From: Acidobacteria bacterium Mor1
GTDB taxonomy: Bacteria > Acidobacteriota > Polarisedimenticolia > Polarisedimenticolales > Polarisedimenticolaceae
NCBI GenBank assembly: GCA_001664505.1
Contig: CP011806.1
Span: 2,172,487-2,236,486, forward strand
DNA: 64,000 bases
Direction of reading: 5' to 3'
Shown: in pieces, positions 57,473 to 64,000 of the stretch
Numbering within the stretch: position 1 is the stretch's first letter
Layout: every line of letters begins with the position of its first letter
Notes under the pieces: generated by a model
The model's database searches: none
What the model was told of the DNA's origin: nothing
The model's input: only the letters and a program-made list of their open reading frames with translations
Made by a program: the position numbers and the translations under genes

Positions 57473-59602
57473 ATGCGAAACCTGCTCTGCCTGCTGCCGG
57501 CGCTCGTGATGGCCGGCTGCGCGACGACCCATCGAGAGGGGCCCGCGCCTGACCCGCTGACCTACCCGGCGACACCGACCGTGGATCAGATCGACACCTA
57601 TCACGGGGTCGAGATCGCCGATCCCTACCGCTGGCTCGAAGACGATCAGGCGGATCAGACGAAGCGCTGGATCGAGGCCCAGCAGGTCGTCCTCGAAGAC
57701 TACGTCGAGGAGGTGCCCCGCTTCGACCAACTCGAGAACCGGGTTCGGCGGATCCGAGAGTTCGGCGCCTACGCGACGCCGGTCCGAGGAGGCGAGCACC
57801 TCTTCTACACCTATCGCGAACCCGGGGCCCAGCACCCGGCCGTGCACCTGGACGGCCCCGGCGGAACCCGGCCGCTGCTTCCCTTCGAGGCGGTCCACGA
57901 TGAGCCCGGTCACGGATCGGCGGGGATCGCCCCGAGCCGCGACGGAAAGTACCTGGCCTGGGCCGGAACCGATCCCAGGGGCTGGGGCTTCCTCGACGTC
58001 GTCCGGGTGGCCGACGGTGAGGTGCTGCAGGAAACGATCGAAGGGGTCGCCGGAAACAGCGCGATCTGGGACCGGGGCTCCCGGGGCTTCTTCTATCAGA
58101 AGTACGGGACCTACGCGGCGCTGATGGAGGGAGCCGCTCCCGCACCCCAGATCCGCTACCACCGGGTCGGCACCGACCCCGCAGCGGACCCGGTGGTCTA
58201 CGAACGTCCCGACCGCCCGTCGATGCTGTTCAACCCCCGGCTGAGCAGCGACCTGCGCTACCTGATCGTCCACCTCAACGACGGGAGCCGCACCCACAAC
58301 CAGGTGGTCTACCTCGACCTGGACGCCGACGGTGCCGAGTTCACCACCCTGATCGAAGAGGCAGACGCGTCCTATCGCTTCGAGGCCAATCAAGGAACCC
58401 GCTTCCTGTTCCGGTCCACCCTGGACGCGCCGCGCAGCCGGGTGATCGCCGTCGACCTGAACCGTCCCGAGCGGGAACACTGGGAGACCGTCGTCCCCCA
58501 GCAGGAGAGCGCGATCACGGCGGTCAGCCATATCGGAGGCCGGCTGGTGCTGCAGACCACCGCCCACGCGCGGCCGGTGGTTGAGGTCTGGAGCCTGGAC
58601 GGCCGGCGGGAGAAAAGTCTCGACCTCCCCTCCATCGGCCTGCTCTCCGGCTTCGCCGACCGGCCGGATTCCGACGAGGCGTTCTACCGGCTGAACAGCC
58701 TTGTCGATCCGGGCACGATCTACCGGGTCGACCTGGACACCGGTGACAGCGAGGTCTACCGGCGGATGGAGCTGGCCCACGATCCCGACGACTACGAGAT
58801 CCGCCAGGTGTTCTATGAGAGTGGAGACGGCACCCGGGTGCCGATGTTCCTGGCCCACCGCAAGGATGTCCCCCTTCGCGGCGAGAACCCGCTCTACATG
58901 TACGGCTACGGTCACGGCGGCTGGGTCGCCTTCCCCTGGTTCCAGCCCTTCCTCGTCGAGTGGATGGATCTCGGAGGCACCTACGCACTGCCCGGCCTGC
59001 GTGGCGGCGGTGAATACGGCCTCGAGTGGCAGGAAGCGGGCACCCGCCTGAACAAGCCCAACACCCTCGACGATTTCATCGCCGCGGCGGAATGGCTGGT
59101 CGACAACGGCTACACCCGGGCCGATCGCCTGGTAGCCAACGGCGGTAGCGCCAGCGGCGTCGTCCCGGCGGCGGCGGTGATTCGCCGGCCGGACCTTTTC
59201 GGCGCGGCGGTGATCGACTTCCCCTTCCTCGACATGCTGCGCTACCACCACTTCACCACGGTCAAGGGCTGGACTCGCGGCTACGGCTCGGCGGACGACC
59301 CCGAAGAGTTCGCGGTGCTCCACGGCTACTCGCCGCTACACCGGATCGAACCGGAGACCTGCTACCCCGCGGTGCTGACCATCGTAGGTGAGAAGGACAC
59401 GGCAACGGTACCGATGCACGGCTACAAGTTCACTGCCGCGCTCCAGGCCGCCAGCGAATGCGGGCCGAGCCTGCTCAAGTTCGTTCCGGGAGGCGGACAC
59501 TACAGCTACGGGACGACCCCGGCCGAGTCCGCCCACACCGAGGCGGAGATCCTGGCGTTCCTGGTGCGCACTCTGGGAATGGAGATGCCTGACCGCTCGT
59601 GA
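57473..59602 (+). CDS. Prolyl oligopeptidase family serine peptidase (S9A), lipoprotein
   Basis: The 709-residue protein has a lipobox (LVMAGC, residue 16), the S9A N-terminal hallmark YHGVEIADPYRWLEDDQAD, the propeller, and the catalytic domain LYMYGYGHGGW...LPGLRGGGEYGLEWQEAG. The nucleophile elbow is GGSASG, where S9A enzymes usually have GGSNGG. The catalytic Asp is in GEKDTATVP and His in GGGHYSYG. AAGGAGG precedes ATG 57473. It is a paralogue of the enzyme at 21231-23402. Confidence 0.94.
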   Translation: MRNLLCLLPALVMAGCATTHREGPAPDPLTYPATPTVDQIDTYHGVEIADPYRWLEDDQADQTKRWIEAQQVVLEDYVEEVPRFDQLENRVRRIREFGAYATPVRGGEHLFYTYREPGAQHPAVHLDGPGGTRPLLPFEAVHDEPGHGSAGIAPSRDGKYLAWAGTDPRGWGFLDVVRVADGEVLQETIEGVAGNSAIWDRGSRGFFYQKYGTYAALMEGAAPAPQIRYHRVGTDPAADPVVYERPDRPSMLFNPRLSSDLRYLIVHLNDGSRTHNQVVYLDLDADGAEFTTLIEEADASYRFEANQGTRFLFRSTLDAPRSRVIAVDLNRPEREHWETVVPQQESAITAVSHIGGRLVLQTTAHARPVVEVWSLDGRREKSLDLPSIGLLSGFADRPDSDEAFYRLNSLVDPGTIYRVDLDTGDSEVYRRMELAHDPDDYEIRQVFYESGDGTRVPMFLAHRKDVPLRGENPLYMYGYGHGGWVAFPWFQPFLVEWMDLGGTYALPGLRGGGEYGLEWQEAGTRLNKPNTLDDFIAAAEWLVDNGYTRADRLVANGGSASGVVPAAAVIRRPDLFGAAVIDFPFLDMLRYHHFTTVKGWTRGYGSADDPEEFAVLHGYSPLHRIEPETCYPAVLTIVGEKDTATVPMHGYKFTAALQAASECGPSLLKFVPGGGHYSYGTTPAESAHTEAEILAFLVRTLGMEMPDRS

Positions 59603-59608
59603 CCCGAT

Positions 59609-60445
59609 TCAGCGTTCCCCGAACCAGGAGAGTGCCTGTTCCCACAGGCGCTCTCCCTCGGGACGGAAGAAGCCGACGTGCCCGATCCGCTTCATGCCGA
59701 CGTCATCGGGTCCGACGTGGCGCCGCTCGACGTCGCTTGCGCTGTAGCCCGACATCATCTCGTCGACGGCGCGGCGGGTGCCCCATGCGTCGTCGACGAA
59801 GCTGTAGGCCAGGATCGGCGAGGTGAAACGCTGGTAGTTGTGGAGCGGTAGAGTGGCGTCGTCGAACAGGTAGCGGCGGCTGCGGCACCAGGACGACCAT
59901 TCCCGGGCCACTCCGAGAGGTAGATCCTCACCGGAGCCGAACATGCGCCAGGGCAGGTAGCCGTAGATCGTCGTGAGCAGCGGGAACAGCACGTACATGT
60001 AGAACCAGACCTTCTGCTTCTCCGAACCGCCCTGAACTCCCCAGTAGCCGCTCTGGGCCGAGACACCGACCATGCCGGCGATCGCCGAGGTGTTCTCGAT
60101 CAGGCCCGGAAGCTGCCCGCCGATGCTGTGGCCGAGCACGAAGGTCTTCCGCGGCGCGTAGGTCGCCTGGACCCATTCGAGGGCGCCGCGCATGTCCTGG
60201 AGGCCCCAATCACGAGCCCGGGCCTTGAACCCGCGAAGCCGCCCGGGCCCGGAATCGCCGATCCCGCGGTAGTCGTAGGTCACCACCTGGTAACCCCGCT
60301 CGGCGAACCAGGCGGCGCAGTGGCGGTAGAAACGGCGGGGGACTCCCGTGGCGGAGTTGATCACGAGAGCGTCGGGGCCGCCCTTCTCGAAGACCGTGGC
60401 AGCGAGCTTGAACCCGTCGCTGGCCGGCATCTCGACGTCGCGCAT
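59609..60445 (-). CDS. Alpha/beta hydrolase
   Basis: The 278-residue hydrolase follows the YheT/COG4757-like pattern: VINSATGVPRRFYRHCAAWFAERGYQVVTYDYRGIGDSG, the nucleophile in LGHSIGGQLPG, and the catalytic His region RIGHVGFFRPE. Substrate is unknown. It begins at ATG 60445 with AAGGA just upstream, and its stop lies 6 nt past the convergent S9A stop. Confidence 0.88.
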   Translation of the reverse strand: MRDVEMPASDGFKLAATVFEKGGPDALVINSATGVPRRFYRHCAAWFAERGYQVVTYDYRGIGDSGPGRLRGFKARARDWGLQDMRGALEWVQATYAPRKTFVLGHSIGGQLPGLIENTSAIAGMVGVSAQSGYWGVQGGSEKQKVWFYMYVLFPLLTTIYGYLPWRMFGSGEDLPLGVAREWSSWCRSRRYLFDDATLPLHNYQRFTSPILAYSFVDDAWGTRRAVDEMMSGYSASDVERRHVGPDDVGMKRIGHVGFFRPEGERLWEQALSWFGER

Positions 60446-60502
60446 TCCTTGCGTTTAGCCCGGGTCACCCTGGCAAGGCAAGGACTTTGCGGCGAACAGC
60501 GT

Positions 60503-60838
60503 TCAATCGTTGGAACGAGTTTCGGCGTGGCGCCGGCGCAAGGAGAGATCCGAGGCTCTCTGCTTCACCGTCTTGGGCGCCGCCGCGTCGTCGCACAGCG
60601 GGACCCCATCGACAGCGTCGTCCGTGCCGGCAGCTAACCGGCGCCGCAGCGCGCCACCGCGAGTAAAGGTCACCGCATCGGCGGCGTCCCGGCAGGTGGC
60701 TTCGGCGGCCGCGCCGGGAGGCGCAGCAGCAGGCTCGCCCGCCGACGGCGCGGGCTCAGCGCCGGGAGGCGCGCAGGCTACGGCCAGGAGCGAGCCGGCC
60801 AGGACCGCGACGGCAATCGATAGCTTGTGGCTGCGCAC
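60503..60838 (-). CDS. Small putative lipoprotein
   Basis: The 111-residue protein starts at GTG 60838 and has a lipoprotein signal peptide (LLAVAC, residue 22), a Pro/Ala-rich linker, and a basic C-terminal half with two Cys (ATCRDAAD, VPLCDD). No family is recognised. The ribosome site is only a G-run upstream. It is probably real because the leader is well formed, but the C-terminal half is low-complexity. Confidence 0.5.
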   Translation of the reverse strand: MRSHKLSIAVAVLAGSLLAVACAPPGAEPAPSAGEPAAAPPGAAAEATCRDAADAVTFTRGGALRRRLAAGTDDAVDGVPLCDDAAAPKTVKQRASDLSLRRRHAETRSND

Positions 60839-61069
60839 TGTCAGTTCAGTCCCCCCAAGGGCTGATGGCCGGCCTACGAATTCCTGGACCTCTTGAACCC
60901 CAGGGAGTCACCAATTCATCCCTTTGTCGGCAAAAATGTTCATGTAGCAAACAATTCGGCCGGACGAGCGGGGCGGGAAGCGCCACAGTCGCGCGTCGGT
61001 TGTTCCGAACACCCCGGGACGGAGGAACCCAGGGGCTCTCTCGACGTAGGATGACCGCGGAGGACCGTG

Positions 61070-61894
61070 ATGACTCGCTCGAACAACCCCCAGGCCAGCC
61101 AGATGGCCGACGAATCGATGGTGCGCGGCCTGTCCGCCCAGGCCCGGGCGATCTGGCCCCAGGAGCAGGAGCTGCTGAGCAAGTACGCCCTGCCCGAAGC
61201 TCCCCGGATTCTCGACCTGGCCTGCGGAACCGGAGAGATCAGCGAGCGCCTCGGCGCGCTCTTTCCCCGGGCGAGCCTGTTGGGGGTGGATATCGACGCC
61301 GCCCACCTCGAAAAGGCGGAGGCCCGCTGCGCGGCTCACGGTGAGCGGATGAGCTGGCTCGAAGGGGACATCTACGAGGTGGACCTGCCCTCCGGCCACT
61401 TCGACCTGTCGGTCTGCCGCCACATCCTGCAGGCGGTCCCCGACCCTGCCCGGGTCGCCCAACGCCTGGTCGAGGCGACCCGCCCCGGCGGAATCGTCCA
61501 TCTGGTCGCCGAAGACTACGCAATGATGCACTTCCACCCGACCCGGGGGGACAACGACCGCTTCTGGCTCGACGGCCCGATCGTCTTTGCCAACCGGCTC
61601 GGCTCGGACCTGCGCAGCGGGCGCACCATGTTCACCATCCTCAAACGGCTGGGTCTCGAGGACGTCCGGGTCGACTACGTGACCATCGACCCGATGCGGG
61701 TGCCCCGCGAGGTGGTCGCCGAGATCTGGGTCGCCTGGCGTGACGGCTTCGCCGAGCCGATCTCCCAGGAGACCCCGTTCAGCTCCGAAGAGGTCCACGA
61801 CCAGTTCGAGAGCATGATCGAGTGCATCCGCAACCCCGAGGGGTACTTCATCTGGCACCTGCCGGTGGTGTCGGGGCGCCGATCACAATCCTGA
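61070..61894 (+). CDS. Class I SAM-dependent methyltransferase
   Basis: The 274-residue protein has the SAM-binding motif ILDLACGTGEISERL, acidic motif II in LGVDIDAAH, motif III near WLEGDIYEVDL, and DLSVCRHILQAVPDP. It methylates an unidentified small molecule. The ATG at 61070 is favoured because GGAGGA lies 5 nt upstream; a GTG directly before it is in frame. It is followed by the HDOD gene after 69 nt. Confidence 0.92.
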   Translation: MTRSNNPQASQMADESMVRGLSAQARAIWPQEQELLSKYALPEAPRILDLACGTGEISERLGALFPRASLLGVDIDAAHLEKAEARCAAHGERMSWLEGDIYEVDLPSGHFDLSVCRHILQAVPDPARVAQRLVEATRPGGIVHLVAEDYAMMHFHPTRGDNDRFWLDGPIVFANRLGSDLRSGRTMFTILKRLGLEDVRVDYVTIDPMRVPREVVAEIWVAWRDGFAEPISQETPFSSEEVHDQFESMIECIRNPEGYFIWHLPVVSGRRSQS

Positions 61895-61963
61895 AAGCGG
61901 CTTCAGGCCGGAGGGGATACGGCCGATAAGGGGCGACCGGGTGATGACCCATGGAGCCCCCAA

Positions 61964-62938
61964 TTGAGCGAACATCTCGGCCGCACCAAGGATCAGGCGG
62001 ACTACGGCCTGGGCGAACACGCCTTCGACGCCGACCGCATGGGTCTCGTCGACAAGGCGGAGCTGACCGACAAGCTCATCGCCACCTTCGAATCGGACAG
62101 CTACCAGCCGCCCCGGCTTCCCGCCGTGGCCATGGAGCTGATGACCCTGTCCCAGAACCCCGACGTGGAGTTCAAGGACATCGAGAAGGTGCTGGAGCAG
62201 GACGCCATGCTGGCCGGCGAGATCCTGTCGATCGCCCGCTCGGCGTTCTACGGCGGCATCGGCCAGATCACCAGCCTGCATCAGGCCCTGGTGCGGCTGG
62301 GCCTGGCCAAGCTGCGCCAGGTGGTGATGCAGGCGGCGATGAGCGTGCGGGTCTTCCGTTCCAAGGCCTACGGCCCGTACATGGACCGGGTGCGGGAACA
62401 TAGCCGCATCACCGCCCACGCGGCGCGGATCGTTTCCCAGTACACGCCGTTCGAGGAGGAGCAGGCGTTCCTTTGCGGCCTGCTCCACGACGTCGGCATC
62501 GCCGGCATCCTGCTGATCCTCGGAGACGTGAAGCGGGGCGAGAAACCGCCGGAGCTGGCGGTCCTGTGGCCGACGATCCATGACGCCCACATGCGGGCAG
62601 GCGAACGGATGGTCAAGCTCTGGGATCTACCCGTCGAGATCGCAATGGTCGTCGGCGCCCACCACGACGTCTGCATCCAGGGGTTCGACCACCCGCTGGC
62701 GGCGACGATCTGCTTGGCCGAAGACATCGTGCGCCGGCTGGACCGGGGCCTGGTGCCGACGGTCAACGGTGAAGTCGTCGAGACCAAGGCGGACTGGGGC
62801 ATGGTCGGCCACGGGCGCATCGACCAGAGCACCCCTCAGGCGTTGGAGCGGGCGCGGACCGCGCTCGGCATCACCGAGCCTACCGAGGAGCTGATCCTGC
62901 AGGCGACCCGGGATTGGCTGGAGAAGGATGCGGAGTAG
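61964..62938 (+). CDS. HDOD-domain protein
   Basis: The 324-residue protein has an HDOD domain (LPAVAMELMTLSQNPDVEFKDIEKVLEQDAMLAGEIL...LVRLGLAKLRQVV). HD-type residues LLHDVG and a later HHD are retained, so phosphohydrolase activity is possible. HDOD proteins act in signalling, motility and stress responses. The start is TTG 61964 with GGAG 7 nt upstream. It converges with the M14-type gene and is 3 nt from its stop. Confidence 0.92.
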   Translation: MSEHLGRTKDQADYGLGEHAFDADRMGLVDKAELTDKLIATFESDSYQPPRLPAVAMELMTLSQNPDVEFKDIEKVLEQDAMLAGEILSIARSAFYGGIGQITSLHQALVRLGLAKLRQVVMQAAMSVRVFRSKAYGPYMDRVREHSRITAHAARIVSQYTPFEEEQAFLCGLLHDVGIAGILLILGDVKRGEKPPELAVLWPTIHDAHMRAGERMVKLWDLPVEIAMVVGAHHDVCIQGFDHPLAATICLAEDIVRRLDRGLVPTVNGEVVETKADWGMVGHGRIDQSTPQALERARTALGITEPTEELILQATRDWLEKDAE

Positions 62939-62941
62939 CGG

Positions 62942-64000
62942 TCAGGGCGTGTCGGTCATGCCGACGACGACCAGATTGTCTCCCTCGTTCACCGGAGGCG
63001 TCCCGAAGACGATCAGCAGGATGCCGCTCGCCGGAGCCCTGATCTCGGCCCGAGGGTTCCCGTGATAGTCGGTGATCGTTCCCAGAAGGGTACCCTTGGG
63101 CACGTACTGTCCCGCCTGAATCCGCGGGGCGAGATGCCAGACGCCATCGTGTTCGCTGTGGACCCGGGCACGGTCGACGATGAAGTGCGGGGTATTCGTC
63201 GGCGCCGGCTTCCCGGGGGCGATCTTCAGATCTCGGATCACGCTCAGGGCGCCTGACACGATCGGGTCGATGAATCGGTCGTCTACCACTCCCAACTCTC
63301 CCGACTCGACATCCATCGACGGGACTCCGAGAGCGACCGCCTGGGCGCTGGTGTAGATCCTCGACCGGGACTTCGACAGATCCCCCTTGAACAGCACGAT
63401 CGTGTCCAGCCCGAAGGCGAGGGTCATTTGCCGGGACTTCGCCCGGATCTCATCACTCCCCGCTTCGGCGTAGTAGGCCGTGTACGCGGGTCCCAACCTC
63501 TCGTTGGCGTCTCCGGAGTGAATGTCGATCAGGTAGTCGGATTGTTTGATGACGGTCTCGGTCAACACATGGGCGATGCGTTCGGTGACCGTTCCGTCGG
63601 CCTTGCCCGGAAAGGATCGGTTCAGGTTCTTGAGATCATGGGGCCCGAAGTAGATCGTACGGCGTTGAAAGGCCGGGAGGTTCGCGTTGTGGACCACGAT
63701 CACGGCGCCGGACATCTCCGCCGGATCCAACTCTCTCACGACGCGATGCATCGCCAGGATCGGCGAGTACTCAGCCCCATGGATTCCGGCGACCAGGGTC
63801 AGAACCGGACCGTCCGCGGCTCCGTTGAAGACCGTCACCGGGATCGACGTTGACACGCCGTCGCCGGCTGCGGGGACCTCGATCATCCCCTGGACGACCT
63901 CTCCCCGCGGGACGCGAACGTTCCCCAGGTCCAGCGTGTCGTTCGCCGTGAGCGGCAGCGTCGAGACCGCCCAAACAGCCAACGCGAGAGAGAGCACCGC
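62942..64000 (-). CDS. Succinylglutamate desuccinylase/aspartoacylase-type M14 deacylase (start near window edge)
   Basis: At least 351 residues are visible. The zinc motif is GIHGAEYS (H-x2-E), with the third ligand in IDIHSGD. Also present are NLPAFQRRTIYFGPHDLKNLNRSFPG and a C-terminal biotinyl-lipoyl-like beta domain (PKGTLLGTITDYHGNPRAEIRAPASGIL). It removes an acyl group from an amino acid derivative. A signal-like N-terminus ends LPLTA but lacks basic residues at its start, so the true start probably lies beyond 64000. Confidence 0.85.
   Translation of the reverse strand, partial: AVLSLALAVWAVSTLPLTANDTLDLGNVRVPRGEVVQGMIEVPAAGDGVSTSIPVTVFNGAADGPVLTLVAGIHGAEYSPILAMHRVVRELDPAEMSGAVIVVHNANLPAFQRRTIYFGPHDLKNLNRSFPGKADGTVTERIAHVLTETVIKQSDYLIDIHSGDANERLGPAYTAYYAEAGSDEIRAKSRQMTLAFGLDTIVLFKGDLSKSRSRIYTSAQAVALGVPSMDVESGELGVVDDRFIDPIVSGALSVIRDLKIAPGKPAPTNTPHFIVDRARVHSEHDGVWHLAPRIQAGQYVPKGTLLGTITDYHGNPRAEIRAPASGILLIVFGTPPVNEGDNLVVVGMTDTP

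Noticed and set aside
1-64000. tRNA, rRNA, CRISPR, insertion sequences, phage or integrase genes
   Set aside because: I looked for cloverleaf ends, repeat-spacer arrays, transposase motifs and terminal repeats and found none I could support by eye.

Overview
The window is GC-rich, densely coded bacterial chromosome with no rRNA, tRNA, CRISPR array, insertion sequence or phage gene that I can see. The gene complement suggests a diderm from the Acidobacteriota or a close relative: a winged-helix/TPR regulator of the CadC-like acidobacterial type, two secreted S9A oligopeptidases, secreted TPR and TonB-C proteins, a secreted protein with a C-terminal 'FWFLVRD...GSGSYDSGG' motif, a two-subunit 2-oxoacid:ferredoxin oxidoreductase and an RNase E/G with an Arg-rich tail. 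This placement is an inference from gene content, not a phylogeny.

Layout. 1-2.8 kb (minus): an operon of a secreted redoxin whose first active-site cysteine codon is TGA, followed by a TonB-C/HExxH protein. 2.9-9.3 kb: a hotdog-FAH fusion, an SDR, a Nudix hydrolase, a thioredoxin-fold 2Fe-2S ferredoxin, MutY and a swivel-first aconitase-family hydratase. 9.3-12.3 kb: a small ORF with a frameshifted nucleotidyltransferase, a ROK sugar kinase, and a truncated haemoglobin coupled to a Cys-containing HTH regulator. 12.3-24 kb: an M1-like metallopeptidase, a DCC-family protein, a PLP decarboxylase, YbaK, a cupin, 3-methyladenine glycosylase and a prolyl oligopeptidase. 24-30.6 kb (minus): a surface-glycan operon (GT87, a double GT2, asparagine synthase, GT39). 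30.7-37.2 kb (minus): AtuA split over two genes, enoyl-CoA hydratase, DusB, an Rrf2 regulator, an M24 peptidase, and separately a CDP-alcohol phosphatidyltransferase. 37.5-46.1 kb: RNase E/G, a SirB1-like protein, KorA/KorB behind a perfect Fnr-like palindrome, a STAS protein, a phosphatase-like lipoprotein and a PAS histidine kinase. 46.1-55.1 kb: a secreted protein, a MATE exporter, an HTTM protein, and a TonB-ExbB-ExbD-ExbD energy-transduction operon with an M48 peptidase. 55.4-64 kb: the CadC-like regulator, a second oligopeptidase, hydrolases, a methyltransferase, an HDOD protein and an M14-type deacylase.

The strongest unusual signal is the likely selenoprotein at 1316-2797. The TGA at 2585-2587 lies exactly where a thioredoxin-fold protein has the first Cys of its WCxxC site (here W-U-A-G-C). 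It is followed at the right distance by a 6-bp hairpin with a 5-nt loop (2551-2567) that meets the published bacterial SECIS criteria. Reading through joins a signal peptide, a full redoxin domain, TPRs and a cysteine-bearing beta domain into one 493-residue protein. Also notable are a TonB whose linker carries eight phenylalanine-anchored repeats with an almost strict 21-residue period, an Fnr-type palindrome ahead of korAB, a haemoglobin/Cys-regulator pair, and four genes in which a -10-like hexamer sits exactly 6 nt before ATG, suggesting leaderless transcripts.
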